Shown: piece by piece, positions 1-13,399 of the stretch
Layout of the letters: each line of letters begins with the position of its first letter
How positions within the stretch are numbered: position 1 is the first letter of the stretch
From: Trema orientale
Taxonomy: Eukaryota; Streptophyta; Magnoliopsida; Rosales; Cannabaceae
DNA length: 64,000 nt
NCBI GenBank assembly: GCA_002914845.1
Contig: JXTC01000053.1
Coordinates: 625,653 to 689,652 of the forward strand
Direction: 5' to 3'
Notes under the pieces: model-generated
Databases searched by the model: none
What the model was told of the DNA's origin: nothing
What the model saw: the letters and a program-made list of their open reading frames with translations, nothing else
Program-made: the position numbers and the translations under genes

Positions 1-42
1 CCAGTGGTTTTTTCCGATTAGGGTTTTCCACTTAAAAACTGT

Positions 43-3000
43 GTGTTCTTATTTTTCATTCTTATTGTCGATTATCGTTCGTTAATTCTTAACAGACAAT
101 TATATGCCTTAGACCGAAATAAACAAGAGACGTTGAGTGCAATAAGGAGAGGTAGCTCATCCTCATCTATTTGTCATCAAAGGCTTGGGCACCCAAGCTC
201 AAAGATACTATCTTTGTTAAGGGAAAAGAAGGTTACTGATGTCTCTAACTAGCTAACTAAACCTTCTATATGTGTTAGTTGCCAGATGGGTAAGAGTTGT
301 GAACTACCTTTCAAGCATTTGAATAAAATCTCACATTTTCCTCTTGATAAAATCCATTGTGATCTTTAGGGTCCTGCCTCATTAATGTCAAATCAACATT
401 TCCATTTTTATGCAATCTTTATAGATGATTATTCAAGGTTCACATGGCTCTATCCATTAAAAAGGAAATCTGAATTTTTCAGTTGTTTTCTTAAATTCCA
501 AAGGATGACAGAAAATCAATTTGATCAGAAAATTAAAGTATTTCAATGTGAAGAAGGAGGATAATTTAGCTCAAATATTTTCATTGAGTATCTCCAAAAT
601 TGTGAAATTGAACAACATGTTTTATGTCTTGGGACTCCAGAACAAAATGGGATGGCAGAACGAAAACATCGACATATTGTTGAAACTGAATTGACAATGC
701 TTTTTCATGCAAGTCTACCTTTGTCTCTTTGGGTGGAAGCTTTTCTTACTATAATATATCTTATTAATAGAATACCTTCATCAGTATTGCAGAATGACAG
801 CCCTTACTACAAGCTCTACAGCAGACATCCTGATTATAGTGGCTTGCGTGTATTCGGATGTCAATGTTTTCCATTATTAAGATATCAAGCCAGCTCTAAA
901 TTTGATAAGAAAACGTACCCTTGTGTTTTTATTGGTTATAGCCCAATTCACAAAGGGTACTGCTGCTTTGAACTGAAAACAAAGATGGTGTTTTATCAAG
1001 ACATGTTGTATTTGATGAGGAGATATTTCCTTTCAAGCCACCGATCATTACTGCTTCATCTCCAGTTTTGGTGGTATCCGAATTTCCTTCCCTAGATGAA
1101 TAGTTTGACACATCTAAAAAGGCAACTAAAACTACATAACTCCGAAAATTCAGAATTATCTAAAATGGAAAGTTATGAAAATTCAGAAACTCCAAAATCA
1201 TCTTCTATTGATTGTTGCGATTTTGATTTAGTTGCAGGTTCCACACCAGATATTATTGAAAATATTTCTGAAACTGTAGAGCAAATCTCTTCATCTATTT
1301 TTGCTACCTCTGAATCCTCAAATGACCATCATCAACCCGAAAATTCTAGAGATCTCGTTGACCAGACCTTAACACGTCCTACACGATCTCGTCGACCAGA
1401 TCTTAACACGTCCTACACGATCTCGTCTACCACCAACATATTTACAAGACTATTGCTTTGGCCACAAATGGTGCACCAACTACGTTACCATGTGAGCCTA
1501 AGACCTTGAAAACAGCCCTCAAGAATTCCCGGTGGATTGAAGCAATGAAAGAAGAATTACAGGCTCTCCACGACAATAATACGTGGTAACTTGTTCCTAG
1601 ACCTTCCAACATCAGCATACTCGGATCTAAATGGGTTTATCGCGTGAATGGCTCCATTGATTGTTTTAAGGCGCGATTAGTTGCAAAAAGATTTACTCAA
1701 GTATCAGGAGTTGACTATGATGAAACTTTTAGTCCAGTTGTTAAACCAATTACTATTCGTCTAGTCATTGCTCCATCCTTGTCTTTGAAATAGAATTTGA
1801 GACAACTTGATGTCAAAAATGCCTATTTATTATGGGAATCTCAAAGAAACTGTTTATATGGAGCAACCTCTTGGGTTCACTAATCCATCGCTGCCAGATT
1901 ATGTTTGTCTCCTAAAGAAGTCACTATATGGTTTAAAATAAGCACCACGTGCTTGGTTTGATCGTTTGTCTCAATTTCTACTTCATCTTGGCTTCTATTG
2001 TAGCAAAGCTGACTCGTCCCTTTTTGTTTATTGCAAAAATGATGTTACTATGATTCTTCTCATCTATGTAGATGATATCCTTGTCTCAGGTAACAATGAT
2101 ACTTTTATCAACACCTTAATAACTCAACTTAGCCAAGAATTTGAGATCAAAGATCTTGGGAGCTTATACTATTTTCTAGGCGTGGAGGTTAATCTTTTAC
2201 TGGTGGTATTTTTCTCTCTCAACGAAAATACAGTCAAGAACTCCTTCATCAAAGTCAGATACTTGAATGTACCCATCTTGCTACTCCCATGGTGATGAAA
2301 AACAAGCCTACGAGCTCAGATGAAGTTTCCATTGATGCTGTCACATATCATAGCATAGTTGGAGCTTTACAATATTTGACTTTTATGAGACCAGATATCA
2401 TCCATGCTGTCAACAAAGTTTGTCAACATTTTAATAGCCCCACTTTGGTCCACTTGAGAGCCATAAAGCGAACACTCAGGTACCATAAAGGAACGCAACA
2501 CTTTGGCTTATGCTATCTCTCCCAAAGTCGAACTACTCTCTATGGTTTCAATGATGCTGACTGGGCTGGATGTCCAATTACTAGAAGAAGCACAATAGGT
2601 TTTTGTGTTTTCCTCAGTGCAAATTGTGTCTCTTGGTGCTCCAATAAGCAATCAACTGTTGCTCATTCAAGCTCAGAAGCAGAATATCGGTCCACGGCCT
2701 CAACTGCAGCAAAGATCACTTGGTTAACATTTTTACTACGAGACATTGGCATCCCACTCTCACGGCCACCTCAATTGTTTTGGACAATATTAGTATCTCG
2801 TACATGTCTATTAATCCTATGTTTCATGCACGGTCAAAGCATATAGAGTTGGATTATCATTTTGTTCGTGAAAAAGTGGCTATAGGAACCCTTGTTACAC
2901 GACATATTCCTTCCTCTTCTCAACTAGCTGATATTTTTACCAAGCCTCTACCTAAGGATGCTTTCATTCTCTTCCGCTACAAGCTGGGTCTTCATCCCCA
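43..3000 (+). pseudogene. Copia pol pseudogene (integrase-RT-RNase H)
   Basis: Translated pieces read as a Copia polyprotein. GAG-pre-integrase is at about 100-310 (ICHQRLGHPSSK and a downstream CxxC). The integrase core is at about 355-1000, with DDYSRF, then PEQNGMAERKHR holding the catalytic Glu region. The reverse transcriptase is at about 1530-2290, with the YVDD catalytic box near 2064-2076. RNase H is at about 2520-2720 (DADWAGCPITRRSTIG, then SSSEAEY). The end has the conserved ADIFTKPL near 2929. Stops interrupt it at several places, for example near 250, 368, 562, 1587, 1791 and 1938. The RNase H part lies in a different frame from the RT part, so there is also an indel near 2200-2290. 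It cannot encode a working protein. Confidence 0.88.
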
Positions 3001-3024
3001 TTCCCACTCCAGCTTGAGGGGGCA

Positions 3025-3300
3025 TGATGAGGAACATAGTCAACGTTCCTATGATTTCTATGATCATGGATATTCAATACCAAAGATTGAGGACCATCAA
3101 AGTCGGCATTCCATAGCTGGAACCATGTGTCATGGCATGTCTCCAACAGCTCAATGTTCGTACAGCTAGCATATCTCTAATTAACATCTCTTTTATGTAA
3201 TTTACCTTAAATGTAAAATTATGTACGTGTATATAAACTGCACCTTGTGAATGAATTAAAAAAGTGCCTCATTTATCTATTTCTTTTAGCAAAGTTTTCA
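3025..3300 (+). repeat. 3' LTR of the RE1-like Copia (end approximate)
   Basis: It begins with TGATGAGGAAC directly after the polypurine tract, the normal position of a Copia 3' LTR. A TATA-like TATATAAACTG lies at about 3229-3239. Candidate CA ends fall at 3291 and 3300. Without the 5' copy the boundary cannot be fixed. Confidence 0.5.
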
Positions 3301-4888
3301 ATTTCCCCCAAAAGAAGACGGCTCTGTTACTTCGTTTTTTAGTGTTTAAAATTATTTCTGACATAGCGTTATTTCATTGGAAGGACAAAGAAGGACACAG
3401 GAAGGGTGAGACAGAGGATATGCTTCTGCAGTCAACTACTCACAATATATAAGTAGTTGTACTTAATATATAAGTAGTTGTACTTCTGCGTTAGCTATAT
3501 GTCTTGTTTTAGCAACCTGATTTTCTAGAAAATATATTTGCAATTACTTGTAAGCTCTATGGCAGCCATTTGATAACGAAAAGGGAAGTCTTTATTGAGT
3601 TGGTACCAACGATGATAATAAATCATTATCGGCCTCAAGAAGAGATAAAAGATATAGATATAGCGGGGCCTAGATAAGCCTTGATGTCTTATCATCAAGA
3701 CTTTTAAGGTGCTTTGCTCCCTAAACTTAATTATTATCGCTAATCAACCGACTGTTATTGACATGGAATAAAGAAAGGGGGAAAAAAAGTGCTGAAAGCT
3801 AGCAAACTCTCTAGCGTAGTGTCCACTTGGTATATGCTGGCTAATGCAAGCTCCCGGTAAGGCATTGATAACATAATCGGCTAATAACAACTTCTAAAAC
3901 CCAAAAACAGTGGCCAAGGAAAAGGTACATTGGTTATTCATATTATTAATCTAAAATCTTTTGCAATGATGGGGCGGCAAATTTTTAAGCTGACGGCTTC
4001 ATTAATTACATAGGCAGGTTAGACGATAAATTTCGTAGAGTTCGTTGAATCATCGGCCTTACCTCACTCAACCAAGGACCTCTTTATTTTTATTTTATTT
4101 TATTGGAAAAAAACAAACCTACCGGCACTCGGGTTGGGAAAGAAGATATCCCAAAAAGTCGCTTTGCCATGAAATAGTAGGAGAGAGATTGCACGCCCTA
4201 TTCCCAACCCTTTATGCTCCAATTTGGGACCATATGCATTATTTAGTGCATAGCAATTTTTTCTTTACCCAATTTTTGTGATTTGAGTTAATCATACTCA
4301 AATATAATTTTCTATTATTTTGTTACCTGGGGGGGAATAACCTCACTAACATAAGTTTAATCAATATTTATAATATTACTGTTCTTACTATTTCATATCA
4401 ATCAGTACTAAATATCTTGGCAGTTTTTCTCTACATTTATTCATGATTAGCGTGGTTTTTCAAGAAGCAATTTGTAGAAGGAGAGGGAAAAAATATATAT
4501 ATACATAACTTCGTGGTTTTTAATTTTTTTTGGTACTAAATAGTCACTACTCTAATTATATAATGTCATTCAATTTATAAATCCAGAGAAAAACTATCTG
4601 AGGTGCATCTTGAATTTTTTATATAGATTAGAGGGAACAAAACAAAAAGAGAAGAGGTCAATGTGGAGATTTAAAAAAAAAAAAATTCCTTGTCAACTGC
4701 TATCACTGTGATTGATTATGCAAAGCAATGCATGGCTGAACTTTTAAGACCATCGACACTCAATTTCAAATGGAAAAAAATACAAATTACAGGGGAAAGA
4801 AGGAAGCAAAATAATGACATACCAAAGCAATTCGAGATTATTACAAGTCAAGATTCAAGCTGTCTTTTCAAAATATAAATATAGGAGG
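3301..4888. other. AT-rich intergenic DNA
   Basis: No convincing gene. A 21-base unit (AATATATAAGTAGTTGTACTT) is duplicated in tandem at about 3444-3485. The rest is unrecognised AT-rich sequence downstream of the LRR gene. Confidence 0.5.
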
Positions 4889-6181
4889 TCAGGGTGGGGA
4901 AGACACTTGATGAGTAGGGCTCAAAGAAGCACGAGAGCTAAAGTGAGGAAGCTCACATGGTATGTGATTATAAGACCACTTGTACGGACATAACAACCTC
5001 TTCGGATATGCAAAGAAAGCCGCACACTCCTCTATAGATCTCTGGTTTGGAAGACCGGGAATGCAGTTTCTCCTAACATCGAGAACACCACTCTCGATCA
5101 AGCCCCTACAAACAGGACCAACATAGATGAAGTAATTATCAGACAATGAAAAATTCGCCAAATTTTCGAGCACGCAGGCCACTTCCGGTACCATACCGTA
5201 CAAAAAATTACCAGCAAAGTTAAGCTGCTCCACCTTGTCTAGACAAGCCAGTGAGGATGGTAATGGCCCAGTTAACTGGTTATTCCCAATATCAAACACA
5301 ATGGCCTCTTTTAGAAACCCAATCTCGTACGGAAGACAACCCGTTAACCGGTTATTAAGGAGTAAAACTTCAGTCAAAGACGAAAACAGTTTCGCAATGG
5401 TTGAGGGGATTGGACCTATAAACTTGTTGTTCGCCAGAGTGAGATATAGAATGTGAGAGGTCCCTAGATTATCAGGAAGCTTCTGCATGAAATCGTTGTT
5501 GTTGATGAACAGAGCATCGAGATTCTGCATGAAAAAAATCTGAGGCGGGACTGACCCAGTAAAGAAATTGAACCTTATATCCAGAAAAGTCAAGCTTTCC
5601 ATGCCGAGAACGGCGTTAGGAAATGACCCGGAAAATCTATTGTTGCTTATATCTAGCTCGTACAGGTAACGGAGCTTGGCGACGTTAGGGGAGATGGTTC
5701 CAGCGAAGTTGTTGGAGTTGGCGTGGAACAGAGCAAGATCAGGGAGCTGGTCAAGGAAGCCGTCGAGAGTAGGAGCTCCAAGCTTGAAACCGTTGAAGTC
5801 GACAGAGGCAACGGCCATGGCGGAGGCGTTGTCTGGGGGGCTTTCGCAGTAGAAGCCTATGTAGCTGCAGACGTCGGAGCCGACCCAAGATTTGGTGACG
5901 CCCAAAGGGTCGGTGGTGATTATGGACTTGAATTTTTGGATTACGGGGTAAACCACTGCAAGTCTTTGGTCCGCAAATACCAAACGCTCTGGCGAAGTTG
6001 GTGGTGGCGCTGGAGGTTTCGATTCATCGTTGGCTTGCTTTCTCTGGCTCCTGCCTCTGTTGTGGCCGTGACTAGCGACGAATTGGACCGCTTCTTTTTC
6101 GACGGCGTAATGGGCTTCGGTGTTGAGAATGAGAGAGACGAGTAGGATCGAAAGTGAAACTTCGGTGGCAAAGGTTTTCAT
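4889..6181 (-). CDS. Secreted LRR protein, At4g06744/LRX-like (copy 1)
   Basis: Intronless frame of 430 residues. I chose the Met at 6181 over the upstream in-frame Met at 6304 because it starts a clean signal peptide ([20 protein letters not shown], then TEA). A basic, Pro-containing linker (about 40-65) is followed by an LRRNT-like region with paired Cys ([15 protein letters not shown], about 98-112). About eight plant-type LRRs (about 145-345) include [14 protein letters not shown] and [17 protein letters not shown] Cys-rich C-terminal cap holds [21 protein letters not shown] (split here for length: [11 protein letters not shown], then [10 protein letters not shown]). This is the layout of the LRR head of leucine-rich repeat extensins but without the long Ser-Pro tail, as in the Arabidopsis protein At4g06744. 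A cell-wall or apoplastic location is inferred, and the ligand is unknown. Its paralog lies 8.9 kb away at 15037-16371 in the same orientation. No kinase or membrane anchor follows. Confidence 0.9.
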   Translation of the reverse strand: MKTFATEVSLSILLVSLILNTEAHYAVEKEAVQFVASHGHNRGRSQRKQANDESKPPAPPPTSPERLVFADQRLAVVYPVIQKFKSIITTDPLGVTKSWVGSDVCSYIGFYCESPPDNASAMAVASVDFNGFKLGAPTLDGFLDQLPDLALFHANSNNFAGTISPNVAKLRYLYELDISNNRFSGSFPNAVLGMESLTFLDIRFNFFTGSVPPQIFFMQNLDALFINNNDFMQKLPDNLGTSHILYLTLANNKFIGPIPSTIAKLFSSLTEVLLLNNRLTGCLPYEIGFLKEAIVFDIGNNQLTGPLPSSLACLDKVEQLNFAGNFLYGMVPEVACVLENLANFSLSDNYFIYVGPVCRGLIESGVLDVRRNCIPGLPNQRSIEECAAFFAYPKRLLCPYKWSYNHIPCELPHFSSRASLSPTHQVSSPP

Positions 6182-7479
6182 TCTTTCCTCTGTTCGTTTT
6201 TCGTTTTTTTTCTTTTTTTGGTTTGTATTTTTTCCTAGAAGTTTTTGAGAAAGGAGGTCAAAATATGAGGAGGGGAATAAACATGAGATGGCCGCGTCAG
6301 ACATGGAGAGACATGTTCTGATTTATTTATTTATTTGTTTTAAAAAAAAATCATTCTCGTTTTCCACTCTTCTTTCTTTCCGAAGTGAAAATTTTCTAAC
6401 TAATTTATTTTGTCTCCAGTGATAAAAAGAGAAGAATCGTGTTAGGATCGGTTGATTAACATACCTACTCAATCGCTATAATGATGGTATATATGCATGG
6501 TGGGTCATAAGTAGTAATACCAGGCCAAGAATGAGGGAAAACAATAATGATGTGAGGAAGCCACCTTTTGTTCGGTGAAATAATGCTCAGGTAAAGTATA
6601 ACCTATCAATTGAATTACCAAAAGAAAGTCCCAGTGAGGCGAGGTCTTCGTCCAACTGATGAATAAGTTTACAGCAGTACTACATAATTTCTTGGGGAAA
6701 AATCTGATCATATGATATATGTTTTTTTTTTTTTTTTGGTTTTGTTTGGTGTTATTTGTTGCTGAGGGGGGCAGTGGTAGGTTTCATCTCAATATTAACA
6801 TTTTTTAAAGTGACAAGTTAGCAGCTTTCCTACTGGATATTCCAGTTCCACTTGGTTTGTGGCGGATAATGTAGTTGGGTCCAGCTAGCTTCAGGGTTTA
6901 GTGACGGCTAATCTAATCTCAGTGCTCAATTAAGTTATTTGTAAACCAAAGAAAACCAGAGCAACTTTTTCTCTCTTGCAAGTTGCAATTTGTTACTCTT
7001 GCCATCTTTAGAGTTGCCAATTTTGGACTACAGATCATACAAAACAAAAGGATATGTGGTTCTGATTTTAATCTTTAACAAGTTTCATGTTACTAGAAGG
7101 TACAGTTAATTGCCCGTATCTAGAGTTAAACTGCGTTCTGTAGAAAGGAAAGAAAAAGGGCAGGAAAAAATATATATAAGAAAAAGAAATATAAGTGATA
7201 GAAAAAAAATATTTTTTCTTTATGTTGTTTTTTTATGCACGAAGGAAAGAAAATATTAGCATGGTAAAATGATAATAAGCTAATTTTAAATATATTAGTT
7301 TGTTTTGAAATTAAAAACAAATGTGTAATTGCCTATGCATTGTAAGTGTAAACTGTAAACTCTTTCTCTCTGCCATTCTTTTTCTAACCACTTTTCCTTT
7401 CCCCGGTTGTTTCTCTCCTATCAAAATTAGAAATAAATGTGTAATTCTTTATTCATTGTAAGAAATAACTACTAGTTTT
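6182..7479. other. Upstream region of LRR copy 1, no gene seen
   Basis: The 5' flank on the minus strand holds CT-rich/GA-rich tracts just upstream of the start (about 6190-6245), as is common in plant leaders. Beyond that there is poly-T at about 6721-6738 and unremarkable AT-rich DNA. I could not place a TATA box with confidence. Confidence 0.4.
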
Positions 7480-7767
7480 TATTATAAACTAAGTGCAAAG
7501 TATAGAATAGAAAATGCACAAAAGTAAAAGAAGAAGACACAAGAGAAATGTAGAGAGAATTTTCTTAATATTCCATTCTTCTTTTTGTATACAATACATA
7601 CTCAATGGCATATTTATAAGTTTACAATCGTAAGTACTAGAATACTAAAAGATTATATATGTTACAATGTAAAACACTATTAATTAGATTTAAATGGGGG
7701 CTAGGAAAACTAAAAGTTAGGAGTTATAGAATATGAACATCCACATATAATTAATATATTCATAACA
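7480..7767 (-). repeat. 3' LTR of the minus-strand Copia
   Basis: Nearly identical to 13099-13394. The right end TTCATAACA (TGTTATGAA on the minus strand) is shared exactly by both copies. The left terminus here has lost a few bases relative to the other LTR, which begins TGTTGATAACA. Confidence 0.85.
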
Positions 7768-7792
7768 CTCACCCTTGCATGTTCATTAGAAT

Positions 7793-8055
7793 ATGCCTCA
7801 TTAAAACCTTACTAGGTAAAACCCTTTGGGACCAAAAAAATCTGGTAAAGGAAAAAGAGTGCAATATTCTTATTATTTATTAAAGTTGCCTCATTAAAAA
7901 CCTTGCTAGGAAAACCCAGTGAGACAAAACTTCAGTGAAGGGAAAAAGAGTACAACATACATCCTTCAGCTATTGCATATGCTGCCTCATTAAAACCTTT
8001 AGTCAATAAAAATCCTGTGAGACAAAAATTTGACTAAGGAAAAAGAGTACAGCTA
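7793..8055 (-). repeat. Three imperfect tandem units in the Copia 3' tail
   Basis: Units of about 80-100 bp, each starting GCCTCATTAAAACC and ending GGAAAAAGAGT(G/A)CA, occur at about 7793, 7889 and 7981. They sit between the pol remnant and the 3' LTR. They look like a 3' untranslated repeat of this Copia family. Confidence 0.75.
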
Positions 8056-8399
8056 TATATTGATTTGCTCCCCCTAATAAGAATAACACTATTGATCAAT
8101 GCATACTAACCAACAAGATAAAATATGTATAAAAACGTAGTGGCACATTGCATTGTTCACATATCCTAATTTCTGTAAGAATTTATAGAATCAATCTTTT
8201 CCAAAATTAGTACAATTTATGTAAAATTTCTGCAATTCAATTAAATATATATTGCATGTTTATCTTTATTATCTTTACTCCTTCTAGGATTTTCATACGA
8301 ATATTAATATCTAGTTTTAATACGACATCTATGAGGCGCATATCAAACTTCTCATTAACTGCCATACTAATCAGGTAACGGAATGTGATCATATTTATA

Positions 8400-10970
8400 A
8401 AAAGGAGAATAAGTTTCGTTCTAGTTAATGTCTGGTCTCTGTGAGAAAACCCTTGGTAACTAGTCTCACTTGATATCTTACTACCTCATTATTCTCATTA
8501 CGCTTTCGGACAAACATCCACGTATATACAATCGATTTCATATTGCGAGGAGTCAGCACAACAAGTTCGAATATATTGCTTTTAGAAAGCGAGACTAGCT
8601 CTGCCTGAATTGCCTCTTTCCATAATAGCCAATCATGTTTATGCTGTCATTTAACCATACTCATGAGTTCTGGATCCAGATTTATCTTGAGACAGCAAGA
8701 GTAACTGTTGAGGCAAATACATCGTTGATGATCAAAATTTCTATTCAATGTTTCTCCTATATTTACAAAATATATTGAGATCTCGAAATTTTTGTCGATC
8801 ACATCTACTCCATGAGCCATATTTGGAGAATTTAATTGTCCGTCGTCTCAGTTTATTTTTTAATATTGGCTATAGCTCTTTGACTAAGATCTTCCTCTTC
8901 AGAAGGTTTCTCTAAGTGACGCTGCTTTTCTTTTTCACCGATGCTTATCTTTAGCACCAATTTGCCGTCTATGCTTCTGGCATGTTTCGAGCTCGATGGG
9001 TCATGTGTTGTTAATAGGGATCACAAACATTATTGGGGTATTAGCAGCAGGAATTTAAGATTTTTTGTCACTCTCATAGCATCTATAAATATCTTTGGCA
9101 GTTGAATTGCAATCTGTAACAACTATGTTATTTTCTGAAAACTTCTAGTTTACTTTTACTTGTACAAGAATTAAAATACTTAACTAGTCTTCCTTCTAGG
9201 AATTTTCTCGACATTTTTCATACTACAAGTATCATTTTTCCCCCTAATGTCGAGAAATGTGCCTTGTCAAATTAGCAATTAGAAAATATGCGGTAAATAA
9301 ATTACCTGTTAGAAGTATTTAAGAATACTTTTAATCAAGGCAGTTGAATAGACAAACATGTGGCACAACCACAAACTCGTAGATAATAATAATTTTTAGG
9401 CTTCTGCTCATGTACAAGTTATAATGAGGGGTACATGTGATATGCAGATGACCGAATTTGAATCAGGGCTATTGTGTGCTTAATATCATATCCCCAAATA
9501 ATGAAAGGTAATTTTGATTTCAATTTACAATAAGCTTTTTGCTTTAATAAATAACTCTACTGGGTCATCTTGTGTATAAGTGTGGGTCATATGATGCTCA
9601 ACTTTCATCCCAATTACCAAGAAATAATCACTATAGTATTGAAATATAAATTTACTAATATTATCAAGTCTTCTAGACTTATAGGGACAATATAAAAATT
9701 GCACTTAATTATAAGCTAATAATTTGAGTGAACAGTTTGTCAAAGGTCAAATTATAGATAGACAACAGGTTAACATAAGACCAATGCATTTAGACATCTG
9801 TCAAAATTATAATTTATCGAAATGACCCTCATATATTCTCTTGGATCTATTATAAATTACAATGGTTTCAACGACGACCTTTTAACTAATTTGCCTTGAG
9901 CACATGCAACATAAAATCATATGAAGGATTTTTCTGGTTCTTGAACGGATGTCCATTATAATTCTCAATACTTCGTTTCATCATACTAGACATAGGGTAA
10001 CCTAATCGATCATACCAATCCTTTAAAATTTGATTATTGAACTACATGTTCAACGCAATATGCCTACAACTTATGATATGAAAGTGCAATATAAGCTTGT
10101 GGAGAGGCTCTTCTAGAGCCATCTATTTATTTAATAATGCCTGAAATTGTAATATATACCCTTCGTAATAAGACATATCTATAAGGTATCCACTATCCCA
10201 TAGGATAATATGCATAATTGCACTATCTACTAAACATACTTCTAATTTATTTCTCCAGAAGTATGGGGTTTGGCATCATTCCCATTAATATTCAAGCAAA
10301 AAATGATAATAAGGTGATATTTACATTGCAGTATAGAATAATACAGGTAAATAAATAAAAAACTAAAAACAATATCCAATAATTATTCGAACACATTTGA
10401 AATTCAATGATAAATAACTATAAGAATATCTAAGCTCAATTAATCCTTTAGGAAGTCAACTTATGAATCACATATAGTTAGGTTATGTCCTCTACATTTT
10501 CTAATTCTCTTCTAAGACTTGTTGTATTCATTAAAATGGACCTTACTCTTAGGTATGTACTTTTGGAACAACTCAAACAGATGTTTAGGGGGTATAACAA
10601 GTACGGCTCCAGTGGTCTTTCTCTCAACATCTACAATAAGCATGTTGTCCATTCTTGTCCTGCATGCTCATTATTTCTCCTCTTCTTCTGGTAGGTGTTC
10701 ACAAGTATGTTTTATGAGCATGCCTATAATCATATCCATTGTTCCTATATATTGCCCACATTTATCACACTTGTGGCTACATACAACATTCACTTTATGG
10801 ACTGTTGTCACACTGATAGGCTTAGCCTGATGATTCATCATCATTAATGCATTGTCTTTTTTAGCTACCAGAAGACAAGCAATAAATATAGAGTACTTTT
10901 GAAAATTTTCGTTCTTTGTAGTACTACTGCAAGAGTATGTTAGAGACATGAAAAATAGTCTTATCACTAC
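8400..10970 (-). pseudogene. Copia gag-pol remnant (gag, pre-integrase, integrase C-term, RT start)
   Basis: Read on the minus strand from right to left. The gag piece contains the Copia signature spacing LLVAKKDNALMMMNHQAKP (about 10830-10900). The pre-integrase piece contains WYDRLGYPMSSMMKRSIEN (about 9940-10000). The integrase C-terminus contains LRVCGCA (about 9370) and RRQIGAKDKHR (about 8940-8975). The RT start contains MFVRKRNENNEVVRY (about 8480-8525). All carry many stops and frame changes. The catalytic RT box and RNase H are absent. Confidence 0.8.
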
Positions 10971-13095
10971 ACAATTTCAGTTGTGAGGTTATTCTAAATA
11001 TGGTTGAATTGTACTTTGACATGGCCTTAAAGTCCTATAAGCACTGATATAACTAATCAAATTAAGCAGGCAGTAGGATAACGAACTTCGGATCGTTAAT
11101 ACTTTGTTTTCAGATGACATTGGAATCTTTAATAATAAGGTATTAAGACTTCAAATTCTCACTTAAACAATGCCTCAATAATGTCATAAGCTTAGCCGTA
11201 TTTTAGGCCGATGCCTTAATTTCTTCCTTAATGATCTCACCCAACTCATTAGTATCCAAATGCATTTCAGCATCAAGGACTCACGTCAAATATTTTTTTT
11301 CCACAAATTTCAATAGTATTGAACTCAAGCTTAGATAAATTTGCTATCTTAATATGTCCAAAATAAATATTCTACAATGTTCTAAATACAATTATTTCCT
11401 AAACAATTATTTGAATATAGCCAATGAGATTGCTCAAAAGTTTATGTACTCTCAAGTAAAACCAAAGTCCAAAGATTAGTAATCAATATAATTGTAATTG
11501 AACTGATTTAGTATATTCAAAAACTATAAGCATTATAGTTGGTTTCTTCACCCAATCAAATAAAAATCAGTAATAAATAGTCATGGGAATAATTTTGTAT
11601 TTATATATACACATTCATATGCATATAAAACTGAATTACTCCCATAGATATATATATTTATATATATTTAATATAACTTATTTAAAACCAAAGCAAGAGA
11701 AAATAAAAATCAAGTCCGAGAACAAACATGTATAAAATAATATGCATCTGTGAATTTCACATATTCATCGAACATATTTTAGAAAAACATGTAAGTCAAG
11801 ACAATCAAATAGATCATAATATGCCTATACAGGAAAATTAGAATAAGACCATAGAATATCCATAGGTTTTAGCCTTCATATATGACATTATATGCGTTCA
11901 ATATAAACCAAAAATATATATAAATCATAAAAGATATAAATACATCATGTGGTAGATAGAGAATTAACAAAACATGATCGCAAAATTTGTATGACAATAT
12001 AACCAGTATATGTACAATTAGAAATAATAAATTTACAATCGGATAAGAATTTAGAACATCGATAACTGATAACCTTTTATGTAATTCATTAATTTTGTAC
12101 GAATTTAAGCAATCATCAAATACATCGAAAGAGTAATCAATCGGCATATATATTTATAAATGCTAAATAATAGCTTACGATGTTGTTAAAAATAATAAAC
12201 TACTACAAAAACAGTTATAGTTTTACTTTTTCTAATTCAATAGAAATAGTATTGTTCTTGAAATAATCCAATATGAATTCGGTCCTTTAGTCCTTGATTC
12301 AAATACAAGGTATATTCTTCTGTTTTTTTTTCAAAGAAATATAATTGTTCCACTTCAGGTGGCTATATGATATAATTGGTCCACTTCAGATAGCTATATA
12401 ATTTTTTTTATAGTTAAAGAAATGACAATAATATCATTATTCATTTTAACCATATGGTAAATTCACAATCATTATTATGAAATATGCACGTCACTTCTAA
12501 GGTCATGCAGAAGTATTTAAGTATGGAACTGTCACACATTAGAATTGGAATCTTACGATTTGGTGTATATATATATATATATGTTACCCTTACAAAATAC
12601 ATTATATATGTATAAAAAAAGTCATTACATATGTCGTAGACCGTATTTTATCTATAGCTCTTGAAATTTATTCAGCAAACTTTTCTATTTTTTTTTTGTA
12701 CTTGGATTTACATTACAAGGGTGCCATACACAATCTTATTAGCATTTTCAACTTCTAGGGTGCTATATATGGCATTATTTGGTTATATAAACATAGATTT
12801 CGAAGAATTATGTATTCATCTTTTAATGTCAATACTTATATTGACTATGACGAATCCGTAATTTTAAAGTGCAATATTCTCTTCGGGGAATTTGCAAAGC
12901 TATAGAATAAGTAATAAAACTTGAGCAACGGCTCCAAGTATGAGATATAATTCTCACAGCGGCTAGCTACTACTCTCTATAAATAACCAATAATATCCAG
13001 AAATTCAAAGAGGATTAAAATTAACTAAGCGAAAGAGAGTATACCTCAACGGAAGCACATCTTGACAATATGTAAAACCAGTGGCTAGATATTCG
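10971..13095 (-). other. Leader/gag-proximal interior of the Copia element
   Basis: Very AT-rich sequence between the gag remnant and the 5' LTR. It is unusually long (2.1 kb) for a Copia leader, so it may hold an older insertion, but no boundaries or coding motifs could be seen. Confidence 0.4.
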
Positions 13096-13394
13096 TGTTG
13101 ATAACATATAATAAACTAAGTGCAAAGTATAGAATAGAAAATGCACAAAAGTAAAAGAAGAAGACACAAGAGAAATATAGAGAGAATTTTCTTAATATTC
13201 CATTTTTCTTTTTGTATACAATACATGCTCAATGGCATATTTATAGGCTTACAACCATAAGTGTTAGAATACTAAAAGATTATATATGTTACAATGTAAA
13301 ACACTATTAACTAGATTTAAATGGGGGCTAGGAAAACTAAAGGTTAGGAGTTATGGAATATGAATATCCACATATAATTAATAAATTCATAACA
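13096..13394 (-). repeat. 5' LTR of the minus-strand Copia
   Basis: Partner of 7480-7767, followed by the GTTTT duplication at 13395. The start could be 13096 (TGTTGATAAC) or 13099 (TGATAAC). The expected initiator-Met primer site is not recognisable next to it. Confidence 0.85.
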
Positions 13395-13399
13395 GTTTT

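Larger units (their letters stand above)
1..3300 (+). mobile_element. Ty1/Copia retrotransposon, 3' part, degenerate
   Basis: The window opens inside a Copia element; its 5' LTR and gag lie upstream. Remnants follow the Copia order: GAG-pre-integrase, integrase, reverse transcriptase, RNase H, then a polypurine tract (TTGAGGGGGCA, 3014-3024) and the start of the 3' LTR. The tract and flanking layout resemble the RE1-type plant Copia family. The element is dead because of several in-frame stops and at least one frame change. The right end of the LTR is uncertain, since no 5' LTR is available for comparison. Confidence 0.9.
7480..13394 (-). mobile_element. Complete but defective Copia element (Tork-like) with two LTRs
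   Basis: Two direct repeats of about 290 bp (7480-7767 and 13096/13099-13394) end in TGTTATGAAT when read on the minus strand. They are flanked by the 5-bp duplication GTTTT (7475-7479 and 13395-13399). A polypurine tract (CAAGGGTGAG) abuts the left LTR, so the element runs on the minus strand. Internal remnants in the right order are gag (about 10670-10970), GAG-pre-integrase (about 9900-10010), integrase C-terminus (about 8900-9490) and the first residues of the reverse transcriptase (about 8440-8560). Most of the RT and all RNase H are missing, so it is non-autonomous. It separates the two LRR paralogs. Confidence 0.85.

Noticed and set aside
5235-6145. Plus-strand open frames of 73 and 140 codons
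   Set aside because: They are opposite-strand shadows of the LRR gene 4889-6181, with no family resemblance.
12661-12861. 66-codon plus-strand frame inside the minus-strand Copia
   Set aside because: Hydrophobic AT-rich translation with no family match and the wrong strand for the element.
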